Assembly (NCBI RefSeq): GCF_001507595.1
Contig: NZ_LQBQ01000023.1
Location: forward strand, 186,001-250,000
Length of the DNA: 64,000 nucleotides
Reading direction: 5' to 3'
DNA from: Ruegeria marisrubri
GTDB lineage: Bacteria; Pseudomonadota; Alphaproteobacteria; Rhodobacterales; Rhodobacteraceae
Of the stretch, positions 1 to 9,426 are shown piece after piece. The number at the start of each line of letters is the position of its first letter. The first letter of the stretch is position 1. The notes under the pieces were generated by a model that saw nothing but the letters and a program-made list of their open reading frames with translations, had not been told where the DNA came from and searched no databases. The translations under genes and the position numbers were made by a program.

Positions 1-683
1 GTCATGTTCTGGTCGCCTGCTGCAAGGGGATCGAGCTGAAAACCGGGATGGGGCCGGTCTCCATCATTTCCGAGGTTCTGCCCGATGCCCGACCGGCGCT
101 TCTGACCGGCCCCAGCTTTGCGCAGGACATCGCGCGCGGCCTGCCGACCGCCCTGACGCTTGCCTGCGCCGAGGCCGATCTGAGCGCGGCGCTGCAGGAG
201 GAACTGACCACCGCCAACCTACGGCTCTATCGCACGACCGACACGATCGGCGCCGAGCTGGGCGGCGCACTCAAGAATGTCATGGCCATCGCCTGTGGCG
301 CGGTGATCGGGGCCGGCTTGGGCGAGAGCGCGCGGGCGGCCCTGATGACGCGCGGCTATGCCGAGATGCAGCGCATGGCGCTGGCGCTCGGTGCCCAGGC
401 CGAGACCCTTGCCGGGCTCAGCGGTTTTGGCGACCTGGCGCTGACCTGCACCTCGGAGCTTTCGCGCAACTACCGGCTCGGGCTCGCCCTCGGCCGGGGT
501 GAGTCGTTCGATCCGTCGATCACCGTCGAAGGCGTCGCGACCGCCCACGCCGTCAATGCCAAGGCCCTCGAATTGGGGCTGGACATGCCGATTACCCGCT
601 GTGTCACCGGCCTGGTGGATCACAGCCTGACCCTGAACGACGCCATGGCCCAGCTGCTGGCGCGCCCCCTGAAGGAGGAATGA
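1..683 (+). CDS. gpsA: Glycerol-3-phosphate dehydrogenase [NAD(P)+], C-terminal part (5' truncated by window edge)
   Basis: Reduces dihydroxyacetone phosphate to sn-glycerol 3-phosphate in the cytoplasm, supplying the phospholipid backbone. About 226 residues are visible, reading in frame from base 3; roughly 100 N-terminal residues, including the NAD-binding motif, lie outside the window. Recognised by the CKGIE segment, the [14 protein letters not shown] segment, the [15 protein letters not shown] block carrying the catalytic lysine, and [14 protein letters not shown]. Its TGA is followed one base later by the ATG of the YciI gene, so the two are probably co-transcribed. The GAAGGAGG near its end serves the next gene. 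Confidence 0.95.
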   Translation, partial: HVLVACCKGIELKTGMGPVSIISEVLPDARPALLTGPSFAQDIARGLPTALTLACAEADLSAALQEELTTANLRLYRTTDTIGAELGGALKNVMAIACGAVIGAGLGESARAALMTRGYAEMQRMALALGAQAETLAGLSGFGDLALTCTSELSRNYRLGLALGRGESFDPSITVEGVATAHAVNAKALELGLDMPITRCVTGLVDHSLTLNDAMAQLLARPLKEE

Positions 684-684
684 C

Positions 685-954
685 ATGCTGATAGCCCTGA
701 TTGCCCGCGACAAGGAGGGCGCCCTGCAAACCCGTCTCGACAACCGTGCTACGCATCTCGCCTATATCGAGGAAACCGGTGTGGTCTCGCAGGCCGGGCC
801 TTTGCTGGATGGCGACCAGATGATCGGGTCGCTCGTCATTCTGGATGTCGAGGACATGGCGGCGGCGCAACGCTGGGCCGACAATGACCCCTACGCCAAG
901 GCAGGCCTGTTCCAGTCGGTCGAGCTGATCCCGTGGAAAAAGGTGATCGGCTGA
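685..954 (+). CDS. YciI-family protein
   Basis: Small 89-residue alpha/beta-barrel protein of the YciI-like family (ferredoxin-like fold). The conserved His in THLAYIEE and the GPLLDGDQ segment fit the family, which has been suggested to include enzymes, but no substrate is established. A strong GAAGGAGG Shine-Dalgarno sits inside the end of gpsA, 5 bases before the ATG. The stop overlaps the next start as TGATG, so gpsA, this gene and the EVE gene form one translationally coupled unit. Function in the cell unknown. Confidence 0.85.
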   Translation: MLIALIARDKEGALQTRLDNRATHLAYIEETGVVSQAGPLLDGDQMIGSLVILDVEDMAAAQRWADNDPYAKAGLFQSVELIPWKKVIG

Positions 955-1376
955 TGGCCTACTGGCTTTTCAAATCCGAACCCTCGACCTGGAGCTGGGA
1001 TCAGCAGGTCGCCAAGGGCGACGCGGGCGAGGAATGGGACGGCGTGCGCAACTATCAGGCTCGCAATTTCATGCGCCAGATGAAGCTGGGCGACCGCGGA
1101 TTCTTTTACCATTCGCAGAAGGACAAGGCGATCGTCGGTATCGTCGAGGTCTGCGCCGAGGCACATCGCGACAGCACCACCGATGACGACCGCTGGGAAT
1201 GCGTGGATATCAAGGCGGTGCGGCCCTTCGAAACCCCTGTGACGCTCGAGCAGATCAAGGCCGACCCAAGGTTGGCAGACATGGTGCTGGTGAAGAATTC
1301 GCGCCTGTCAGTGCAGCCTGTCACCGAGGCCGAATGGGCGGCGATCTGCGAACTGGGGCAGACAAGACCCGATTGA
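954..1376 (+). CDS. EVE domain-containing protein
   Basis: 140-residue single-domain protein. WLFKSEPSTWSW at the N-terminus, WDGVRNYQARNFMRQM and FFYHSQKD are hallmarks of the EVE/thymocyte nuclear protein 1 family, a PUA-like fold thought to bind modified nucleobases in DNA or RNA. The chosen ATG overlaps the preceding stop (TGATG); a start further upstream would run into the YciI gene. Last gene of the gpsA unit; no obvious T-rich terminator follows. The ligand cannot be told from sequence. Confidence 0.88.
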   Translation: MAYWLFKSEPSTWSWDQQVAKGDAGEEWDGVRNYQARNFMRQMKLGDRGFFYHSQKDKAIVGIVEVCAEAHRDSTTDDDRWECVDIKAVRPFETPVTLEQIKADPRLADMVLVKNSRLSVQPVTEAEWAAICELGQTRPD

Positions 1377-1435
1377 TCGGACATTCCGTCAACCAAAGCC
1401 TAATGACCGAACCGTTACTGACGCTGTTCTGAAAG

Positions 1436-1595
1436 GAAAACGGGAAGGCCCCGACGACGCGGAACCTTCCCCACCCCGCGTGCTCCCTACCACCACACGC
1501 GAATTGAATTCTCTGGTTCCGACCGTCCTGGTCTTGCCCCCATGTCTAACCTGTTTCGGCAGGTTCGGGCAAACTGTAAGTCCCTAGAATATAGC
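1436..1595 (-). ncRNA. Candidate structured small RNA
   Basis: This gap between the EVE gene and DUF2853 holds no plausible ORF but has three strong hairpins. Read on the minus strand these are: TTGCCC/GGGCAA enclosing AACCTG-ccgaaa-CAGGTT (about 1534-1572), CGCGTG/CACGCG (about 1478-1502), and GGGAAGG/CCTTCCC (about 1442-1472) followed by GTTTTCC, which resembles an intrinsic terminator. A TATATT/TATTCT -10-like element lies near 1587-1594, just beyond the DUF2853 terminator, but no convincing -35 was found. The tmRNA, 6S and SRP signatures I know do not match. The RNA could also be processed from the DUF2853 3' UTR. Confidence 0.4.
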
Positions 1596-1599
1596 TAAA

Positions 1600-1630
1600 A
1601 TCGTCAGCGCCCGCGGGATCGCGGGCGCGT
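1600..1630 (-). terminator. Terminator hairpin of the DUF2853 gene
   Basis: On the minus strand a perfect 9 bp stem, GCGCCCGCG-ATCC-CGCGGGCGC, is followed by TGACGATTTT. It starts about 15 bases after the DUF2853 stop codon and would separate that gene from the candidate RNA further along. Confidence 0.65.
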
Positions 1631-1643
1631 CCTGCCCGCCGGG

Positions 1644-1985
1644 TCAACCGTAGACGGATTCCTTTCCGAAATGCTTGGTCAGCATGTAATAGACGACCGC
1701 GCGATACTTGTTGCGCTCGGACTGGCCATAGGTGTCGATCACCTTGTTGATCGCCTCCATCAGTTCCGGCCCGTCGGACAGACCCAGTTTCTTGATCAGG
1801 AAGTTCTCCTTGACCGTCTCCAGCTCGCCTTCCTGCGTCGCGGCGACCGTGGATGCATCGGCGTCATAGATCGCCGGCCCGCAGCCGATGGTCACTTTGG
1901 TCAAAAGGTCCATGTCGGGTTCCATCCCGCATTTGTTTTTCAAGTCATCGGCATATTTTGCGATCAGTTCATCACGCTTGCCCAT
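1644..1985 (-). CDS. DUF2853 family protein
   Basis: 113-residue acidic, mostly helical cytoplasmic protein with no signal peptide or membrane segment. The sequence (KRDELIAKYADDLKNK at the start; YYMLTKHFGKESVYG at the end) matches the DUF2853 family, common in marine Rhodobacteraceae and of unknown function. The ATG at 1985 is preferred over the in-frame TTG one codon upstream because an AGGGAGAG Shine-Dalgarno sits at the right distance. It is transcribed alone: a terminator hairpin follows, and the TrpB-like gene is divergent on the other side. Confidence 0.85.
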   Translation of the reverse strand: MGKRDELIAKYADDLKNKCGMEPDMDLLTKVTIGCGPAIYDADASTVAATQEGELETVKENFLIKKLGLSDGPELMEAINKVIDTYGQSERNKYRAVVYYMLTKHFGKESVYG

Positions 1986-2213
1986 CAAATCTCTCCCTGT
2001 GTCTTAGTTGAAATCGAATTTTCGGCTTCGATCTCCGAAGATTACCCGTCAAGGAGAACCGGACAAGAGATTTCCGCCCGACCGGCATGAAGATCCGGGC
2101 AGGGAACAGTGAAGGCGGCAAATTTCGGTATCCGCGACAAAATCGTTTCTTGGCAGGCTCGCGCGACTTCGGTCTTATCCCTTCGTGCGACAAATTCATT
2201 GGAACGGACAGGA

Positions 2214-3422
2214 ATGACCAAATACCTCAAGATCACACCGACCCGGGACGGCTATTTCGGCGAGTATGGCGGCGCGATGCTGCCGCCCCCGCTGGAGCCG
2301 CATTTCAAGGAAATCTCCGAGGCCTATGACAAGATATCCAAATCGGCCGAGTTCATCCGGGAGCTGCGTTACATCCGCAAGCATTTCCAGGGGCGGCCGA
2401 CGCCCGTTTCCTACCTCAAGAACCTGTCCGACCTGTGCGGCGGCGCCCAGATCTATGCCAAGCGCGAAGACCTCAACCACACCGGCGCCCACAAGCTGAA
2501 CCACTGCATGGCCGAGGGCCTGCTGGCCAAGCACATGGGCAAGACCAAACTGATGGCCGAGACCGGCGCGGGCCAGCACGGCGTGGCGCTGGCCACGGCG
2601 GCCGCCTATTTCGGCCTGGAGTGCGAGATCCACATGGGCGAGATCGACATCGCCAAAGAGGCCCCCAACGTCACCCGCATGAAGCTGCTGGGCGCCGAGG
2701 TGGTGCCGGTCGGATTCGGCGGCCGGTCGCTGAAAGAGGCCGTGGACAGCGCCTTCCAGAGCTATCTGAACCAGGCCGATACCGCGCTGTTCGCGATCGG
2801 CTCGGTGGTCGGCCCGCACCCGTTCCCCAAGATGGTGCGCGACTTCCAGCACATCGTGGGCATCGAGGCGCGCGAACAGTTCCTGGAAATGACCGGCGAC
2901 CTGCCGGACATGGTCGCGGCCTGCGTCGGCGGCGGCTCGAACGCGATGGGCATCTTCGCCGGCTTCATCGAGGACGAAGGCGTCGAGCTCTACGGGGTCG
3001 AACCGCTGGGCACCTCGTCGCGACTGGGCGAGCACGCGGCCACCATCACCTATGGTCAGGACGGCGACATCCACGGCTTCCGCACCATGGTTCTGGTCGA
3101 TGAGAACGGCGAACCGGCGCCGGTGCACACGGTGGCCTCGGGGCTGGACTATCCCGGCGTCGGGCCCGAGCACGCGCATCTCTACCGCACCGGCCGCGCC
3201 AACTACACGGCCGCCGACGACAAGGAGGCGCTGAACGCCTTCTACGCGCTGTCCCGGCACGAAGGCATCATCCCGGCGCTTGAAAGCGCCCATGCCGTGG
3301 CTTTCGCCATGCGCGAAGCGAAAAACAACCCGGGCAAGTCGATCCTGATCAACCTGTCTGGCCGCGGTGACAAGGATATCGACTATGTCACCGAGACCTT
3401 CGGCTTTGGCGACAACGCCTGA
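2214..3422 (+). CDS. Stand-alone tryptophan synthase beta-like PLP enzyme
   Basis: 402-residue fold-type-II PLP enzyme. [12 protein letters not shown] carries the PLP lysine (about Lys94), AETGAGQHG the catalytic glutamate (about Glu116), GGGSNA the phosphate loop, and SGRGDKD the C-terminal site. It differs from usual TrpB: the N-terminus reads [18 protein letters not shown], the block after the lysine is LNHC, and the conserved Asp of the DEDGQ motif (Asp305 in Salmonella) appears as Asn in DENGEP. No trpA or trpF is adjacent, so it may be a paralogue using indole or another nucleophile. ATG 2214 is preferred over an upstream GTG at 2109 because family similarity begins there. Confidence 0.85.
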   Translation: MTKYLKITPTRDGYFGEYGGAMLPPPLEPHFKEISEAYDKISKSAEFIRELRYIRKHFQGRPTPVSYLKNLSDLCGGAQIYAKREDLNHTGAHKLNHCMAEGLLAKHMGKTKLMAETGAGQHGVALATAAAYFGLECEIHMGEIDIAKEAPNVTRMKLLGAEVVPVGFGGRSLKEAVDSAFQSYLNQADTALFAIGSVVGPHPFPKMVRDFQHIVGIEAREQFLEMTGDLPDMVAACVGGGSNAMGIFAGFIEDEGVELYGVEPLGTSSRLGEHAATITYGQDGDIHGFRTMVLVDENGEPAPVHTVASGLDYPGVGPEHAHLYRTGRANYTAADDKEALNAFYALSRHEGIIPALESAHAVAFAMREAKNNPGKSILINLSGRGDKDIDYVTETFGFGDNA

Positions 3423-3438
3423 CGCATCCGCAATGTAA

Positions 3439-3466
3439 AAGGGCGGCCCCGATACGGGCCGCCCTT
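3439..3466. terminator. Bidirectional terminator between the TrpB-like gene and ahcY
   Basis: Perfect 11 bp stem AAGGGCGGCCC with loop CGATAC and arm GGGCCGCCCTT in the 67 bp between two convergent stops. An A-run precedes and TT follows, so it can act in both directions. Confidence 0.8.
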
Positions 3467-3489
3467 CGATACTGCGCAATTGACCGCAA

Positions 3490-4884
<1,395 letters not shown>

Positions 4885-4918
4885 CAGATGCTCCATTCCG
4901 GTAAATCCTGATCCGGGA

Positions 4919-4948
4919 TGCCACTAACACTCCTTGAGTTCAGTGGCA
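4919..4948 (-). promoter_or_regulatory. Inverted repeat in the ahcY leader
   Basis: TGCCACT and AGTGGCA (7 bp each) enclose a 16-base loop that itself pairs ACTC-AAG-GAGT, about 35 bases before the ahcY start. It could be an operator or an mRNA hairpin. It lacks the conserved core I know for SAH or SAM/SAH riboswitches. Confidence 0.3.
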
Positions 4949-4994
4949 ACGACGATGGCCGAACATCCAATTCGGCGCGTTGCCGCGCCTGGGC

Positions 4995-5309
4995 TCAGCT
5001 GGCCGTACCCTTGGCCTTTTCCTTGGGTGACGCCTGGAAGAAGTCCGTTCCGGCCGCCACGATGCAGCTTACCCCGTTGGGGTGCGTCAGCAGAACCGTG
5101 AACGTGCCTGTTTCATTCGACGCCCAGACCTCCATCACCGTCTGCCCGCCCCTGACACCTTGCAGCCCCCCGAAGGTCAGCTCTTCGGAGTAGGCTTCCT
5201 GCAGTTTCGCGATGATGGTGTCTCGCATCGCGCAACTTGCGGCCAGCGCAGGGGGCGCGGTCGCGGCCATGCCAAAGGCAAGGGCAATACCGAACAAACG
5301 CTTGAACAT
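4995..5309 (-). CDS. Small secreted protein of unknown function
   Basis: 104 residues. The N-terminus MFKRLFGIALAFGMAATA followed by PALA-ASC is a typical Sec signal peptide with cleavage near residue 23. The mature part of about 80 residues has two cysteines (ASCAMRD and GVSCIVAA) that could form a periplasmic disulfide. ATG 5309 is chosen because AAAGGAG lies just upstream and the signal peptide begins there. It lies upstream of ahcY in the same direction, with a 110 bp gap. I do not recognise the family. Confidence 0.75.
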   Translation of the reverse strand: MFKRLFGIALAFGMAATAPPALAASCAMRDTIIAKLQEAYSEELTFGGLQGVRGGQTVMEVWASNETGTFTVLLTHPNGVSCIVAAGTDFFQASPKEKAKGTAS

Positions 5310-5514
5310 GGCAAGCTCCTTTCGATACAGGTTTCGCTGTGTGGGGGACGCGCGGGGAGGAACGCACGCCCCCCACGCCACTTGATATCGTGATCAGCAC
5401 GCGCCGCTTCAAAGCACGGTCCTTCAAGAAGGCGTCGGCAGCATGTGATCAAGATGTATTCAGGATACCACAATTCCACGGCGCGGGCACGGCCGGCAAA
5501 GGGGGCATGGCAGA

Positions 5515-6108
5515 ATGGCAACACAACCCAGAGCGTGGCAGAGGATGCTGTCGGGGCGCCGTCTGGACCTGCTGGATCCAACCCCGGTTGATATCGAGAT
5601 CGAGGATATCGCGCACGGGCTGGCTTTCGTGGCGCGCTGGAACGGTCAGACCAAGGGGGACTTCGCCTATTCCGTCGCCGAGCATTCCCTGCTCGTCGAA
5701 GAGCTGTTCGGTCGGATCGCTCCCAAGGCACCGGTCAAATGGCGGCTGGCGGCATTGCTGCATGATGCGCCGGAATATGTGATCGGCGACATGATTTCAC
5801 CGGTGAAGGCTGCCGTTGGACCGGGCTACGGAGAGCTGGACCATCGCCTGTCAGCGGCCATTCACATCCGCTTCGGCCTGCCGGCCGCCATTCCCAAGAC
5901 CATCAAGAAACAGATCAAGCGGGCCGACCGGATCAGTGCCTGGATGGAAGCGACCCAGATCGCGGGGTTTTCAGAAGCCGAGGCAACCAAGTTCTTCGGC
6001 CGACCGGACAAGGCGCTGATGGAGGGGTTGCAGATCACGCTAAGACCACCGATTGAGGTGCGCCGAGCGTATCTGGCGCGGCATGCGGAGCTGTTGGCGG
6101 AGCTGTAG
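5515..6108 (+). CDS. HD-domain hydrolase (YfbR/phosphohydrolase-like)
   Basis: 197-residue metal-dependent phosphohydrolase of the HD superfamily. Metal ligands are visible as His57 (VAEHSLL) and the HD pair His83-Asp84 in LLHDAPEYVIGD, with further acidic residues in the C-terminal helices. The layout resembles YfbR-like 5'-nucleotidases, so a nucleotide monophosphate substrate is plausible but unproven. No signal peptide. It reads toward the convergent cyclase gene, the reverse of the small secreted-protein gene. Confidence 0.82.
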   Translation: MATQPRAWQRMLSGRRLDLLDPTPVDIEIEDIAHGLAFVARWNGQTKGDFAYSVAEHSLLVEELFGRIAPKAPVKWRLAALLHDAPEYVIGDMISPVKAAVGPGYGELDHRLSAAIHIRFGLPAAIPKTIKKQIKRADRISAWMEATQIAGFSEAEATKFFGRPDKALMEGLQITLRPPIEVRRAYLARHAELLAEL

Positions 6109-6205
6109 CACGTGATGCCCGTCCGATGTCCGCTTTGAGCCCGGAGCGGACACAGTGGCTATCAGTTTCCAAGAAGAATTGCGTTGCTGAAAATCAGCGT
6201 TGCAC

Positions 6206-7921
6206 TTACTCGGGCAAGCCGGCCGAACGCAGAGACGCGCAGTCTTTCTCCAATCGTTCTGCATCAGAGAAAAGCTGAGTTTTCGCCCAGTCTGATATGG
6301 AAAACTGAGGGCGATATTTCATCACATTCCGTGCTTCTCCGCGAGCGGCCTCAACGTTACCCGTTTCCACGTGTACGATTACGAGGTCGAGGTGCCCAAA
6401 ACCTTCAACCCTTTGACCGTATTCGGTGAATGCCTTCTTGGCTTCCTCGTATTGACCGTCGAGCCGAAGGGCCAAGCCCAGAACGCCAGCATACCAGCCC
6501 GGATAATGAGGGTTGAGAGTAATGGCTTGCCGCGCCACGCGGATAGCTTCTTTTGCCTGCGCATTGAATGCCAATGTAATCGACAGCCTTGCAGCCACAT
6601 CAGCGTGGTTTGGATTTAGCTGCAGTGCTTCGTTGAACTTCTCGATAGCCGATTCCAGCTTGCCATCGATTGCATCCGCGAAACCCGCAATTGCGTGAGC
6701 CTCTGGGTTGTAGCTGTCTATTTCCAGAGCACGTCGAGCGCAGTCACGTGCCTCGGCCAGCGCCGCATTTCGGTCTGCTACAAAGCCGTGCCTTGCTTCG
6801 ACAGTACAAATGAACCCCAAAGTGCAATATGGCGCAGAGTAGCCAGGATCCAGGGAAATTGCCTGCTGAGCAAACCGGCGAGCGTCAGCCTGTGCTTCCT
6901 TTGTTATTCTGCGCGACGCCTCCACGGCTTGCAATTGAGCAGTCCAGGCATCCAGATTTTTAGTCCCCGAACCTCTGAAACGCGCCATCTCGCCTGCCAG
7001 CAATTCGACTTGAAGCTCAGTCGCAATTCTCAGGGCAATTTCATCCTGAACCTCGAATACGTCTTCTATCAGGCGATCAAACCGGTCTGCCCAAATGTGC
7101 ATTCCGGACTTCGCGTCGATCAGCTGCGCAGTAATTCGCACACGACTACCGCTTTGGCGGACACTTCCCTCGAGAACAAGATCGACTCCTTGTTCCAGTC
7201 CGACCTGTTTCACATCCACGGAGCGCCCCTTGTAGACGAAAGTGGAATTCCGCGCGACGACCAGTAGGTTCGGGAGTTTTGACAGAGTGGTAATTATCTC
7301 TTCGGTAATGCCATCGGCAAAAAATTCCTGATCGGGGTCAGAAGAAAGATTGTCAAAGGGCAGGACGCCGATCAGCAATGACTTCGAGTGACTGGCTGGC
7401 GTCACTCGCGGTGGAGCGGAGCCGGGTGGCGACCATTGGAATACTTCCACTGGTGACGGGGCATTCTTGAACTGCCGTTCGCCAGCGCGGTGAAATTGCT
7501 CGGCCAGCCTCTCGTCAAGGCTGCGATGGACGACATCGGAAATCAACACAGCCTCTTCGTCGGCAGCCTCTTGTAGCCGCGAGGCTATGTTGATCCCGTC
7601 GCCGAAGATGTCATCTTCGTCGAATACTACATCTCCCAGATGAACGCCCACTCGCAGTTTAAGTGAAGACTGGGCTGACACTTGGCTTTGAAGGTCGAGG
7701 GCGCACCGCACAGCGTCCGAGACCGAGTTGAACTCGACTATCCATCCATCGCCCATTCTCTTTACGATATTGCCGCGATGATCGCTAACCAATGGATCGA
7801 ATAACTCTCGACGCAGGACACGGAGTTCGCTGAGAGTTCTGTTCTCATCCGCCTTTATCTGGCCCGAGTAGTTCACTACATCGGCCGAGAGTACTGCGGA
7901 CAGTCTACGGTCTCCGGTCAT
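6206..7921 (-). CDS. Class III adenylate/guanylate cyclase with TolB-like and TPR regions
   Basis: 571 residues. An N-terminal class III cyclase domain (about 1-175) has metal aspartates in SADVVNY and RMGDGW and the transition-state Asn/Arg in DGINIASRL. A TolB/FlgO-like segment follows (about 185-300: IGVLPFDNLSSD, FADGITEEI, LEGSVRQSG), then TPR repeats to the end. This architecture is common in alphaproteobacterial cyclases sensing unknown inputs. No membrane helix is obvious. ATG 7921 is chosen over upstream alternatives because the cyclase domain starts at once. G+C is near 50% (sampled lines 45-55%, against about 68% in regA), suggesting recent transfer into a conserved cluster. Confidence 0.88.
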   Translation of the reverse strand: MTGDRRLSAVLSADVVNYSGQIKADENRTLSELRVLRRELFDPLVSDHRGNIVKRMGDGWIVEFNSVSDAVRCALDLQSQVSAQSSLKLRVGVHLGDVVFDEDDIFGDGINIASRLQEAADEEAVLISDVVHRSLDERLAEQFHRAGERQFKNAPSPVEVFQWSPPGSAPPRVTPASHSKSLLIGVLPFDNLSSDPDQEFFADGITEEIITTLSKLPNLLVVARNSTFVYKGRSVDVKQVGLEQGVDLVLEGSVRQSGSRVRITAQLIDAKSGMHIWADRFDRLIEDVFEVQDEIALRIATELQVELLAGEMARFRGSGTKNLDAWTAQLQAVEASRRITKEAQADARRFAQQAISLDPGYSAPYCTLGFICTVEARHGFVADRNAALAEARDCARRALEIDSYNPEAHAIAGFADAIDGKLESAIEKFNEALQLNPNHADVAARLSITLAFNAQAKEAIRVARQAITLNPHYPGWYAGVLGLALRLDGQYEEAKKAFTEYGQRVEGFGHLDLVIVHVETGNVEAARGEARNVMKYRPQFSISDWAKTQLFSDAERLEKDCASLRSAGLPE

Positions 7922-8075
7922 GTCTCTTCGTAACGCATAATACGTTGCGTGGAAAAGACATCTTGTTTTGGGAATCTTCGCACGAACTTCGACCGGCTGC
8001 TTTGTCCGCGCTGCAGCCATTCCAGCTTGCTATTAAACGAACTTGGACTTCGAGCCGGCGTAGCGCGGCACGATA

Positions 8076-8630
8076 TTACCGCGGGCTGCGTTTCGCCAGA
8101 ATCCGCTGCAAGGTCCGGCGGTGCATGTTCAGCCGCCGTGCGGTTTCGCTGACGTTCCGGTCACACAGCTCATAGACCCGCTGGATATGCTCCCACCGCA
8201 CGCGGTCGGCGCTCATCGGGTTTTCCGGTGGCGGCGGCAGCTCGTCCGGCTTGGCCAGCAGCGCGTTGGTGATGTCGGTGGCGTCGGCGGGTTTCGACAG
8301 GTAATCCGTCGCCCCGATCTTGACCGCCGCGACGGCCGTGGCGATCGCGCCATATCCGGTCAGCACCACGACCCGGCAATCAGGCCGCTTGTCACGCAGC
8401 ACTTCGACCACATCCAGCCCGTTGCCGTCCTCGAGCCGCAAATCGACCACCGCATAGGCGGGCGGCCTCGCGGTTGCGATCGCGCGACCCGCCGCAACCG
8501 ACGCTGCGGTTTCAATCTCGAACCCGCGTTTCTCCATGGCCTTGGCCAGACGCCGCAGGAACGGCTCGTCATCATCTACCAGCAACAGCGACTTGTCGGG
8601 TCCGATTTCAAGCTGGGTGGTTTCGGCCAT
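8076..8630 (-). CDS. regA: Photosynthesis/redox response regulator RegA (PrrA/ActR)
   Basis: DNA-binding response regulator of the global redox system RegBA. 184 residues: a receiver domain with the acidic pocket VDDDE, phospho-acceptor Asp63 (VVDLRLEDGNG) and KPAD lysine; a proline linker PPPPENP; and a Fis-like helix-turn-helix at the C-terminus (NVSETARRLNMHRRTLQRIL). Asp63 matches the site known in Rhodobacter. The gene lies downstream of senC in the same direction, 85 bp apart. It should regulate respiration, carbon and nitrogen genes according to quinone redox state. Confidence 0.96.
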   Translation of the reverse strand: MAETTQLEIGPDKSLLLVDDDEPFLRRLAKAMEKRGFEIETAASVAAGRAIATARPPAYAVVDLRLEDGNGLDVVEVLRDKRPDCRVVVLTGYGAIATAVAAVKIGATDYLSKPADATDITNALLAKPDELPPPPENPMSADRVRWEHIQRVYELCDRNVSETARRLNMHRRTLQRILAKRSPR

Positions 8631-8715
8631 GCTCTTACTTTCCGCTGTTCTTGGGTCGTTGGCTTGCCGCCGAGTATTACCAGCGCCTCAGGAAAGGTCA
8701 AACGCCCCGTTTCGG

Positions 8716-9336
8716 CTACATGTTTTCCAGGAAGCAGCCGATCCGGTCGGCCATCTCCTCGGCCGTCTCATCCCGCTTGAAGAACTCGACGAACCCATAT
8801 TCGGGCAGGACCAGGTATGAGAAGGTCGAATGATCGACCAGGTAGTATTCGTCGCTCTTGTCCTGAGCCTTGTAATAGGTCTTGTAGGCCTTGCTTGCCG
8901 CCTTGACCTGTTCCGGCGAGCCGGTCAGGCCGATCATCCGCTCGTGCAGGTTGCTGGCGAACTCGCCCACCACCTCGGGCGTATCGCGGTCGGGGTCGAT
9001 CGAGATGAAGATCGGCGTGACCATCTGGCCGCGCTCTTCCAGGATATCGACGGCTTCGGCGTTGCGCGAGGTATCCAGCGGGCAGACGTCGGGGCAGAAA
9101 GTGTAACCGAAATAGAGCAGCGAAGGGCCGGTGATCACGTCCTTGTCGGTGACCGTTTCCCCCTTGGAGTTCACCAGCTCGAACGGCCCGCCGATCGCGG
9201 CCGTGCCGCCCGCGACCTGCCCGGCCCGGCATTGGGCGAACCGGTCATCCGACCCACCTCCGACCGCAAGCAGCCAGGTGATTGCCAGCGAGACGATGAC
9301 GATGGCGGCGGCGGCAATGGCATAAATCCGATTCAT
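8716..9336 (-). CDS. senC: SCO1/SenC/PrrC family protein
   Basis: 206-residue membrane-anchored thioredoxin-fold copper chaperone. It has one N-terminal transmembrane helix (about 4-26) and a periplasmic domain with Cys81 and Cys85 in FCPDVCP and His169 in VDHST, the three copper ligands of Sco proteins. It supports assembly of the CuA site of cytochrome oxidase and, in Rhodobacter, affects RegB/PrrB signalling. Divergent from regB across a 90 bp promoter region and followed by regA, the classic arrangement. Confidence 0.95.
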   Translation of the reverse strand: MNRIYAIAAAAIVIVSLAITWLLAVGGGSDDRFAQCRAGQVAGGTAAIGGPFELVNSKGETVTDKDVITGPSLLYFGYTFCPDVCPLDTSRNAEAVDILEERGQMVTPIFISIDPDRDTPEVVGEFASNLHERMIGLTGSPEQVKAASKAYKTYYKAQDKSDEYYLVDHSTFSYLVLPEYGFVEFFKRDETAEEMADRIGCFLENM

Positions 9337-9426
9337 GGTATCTCACCCGAGGCTTGGCACAGTTGATCGTTCTGCCGCAGACACCTATCAAGGTAGCCAG
9401 CGGTTGCAACAGGACATAATCGACCG

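Noticed and set aside
2196-3479. 427-residue minus-strand frame opposite the TrpB-like gene
   Set aside because: Shadow frame; the plus-strand product has full PLP-enzyme motifs.
4885-4990. SAH or SAM/SAH riboswitch upstream of ahcY
   Set aside because: The conserved riboswitch cores I know are not present; only a simple hairpin is seen.
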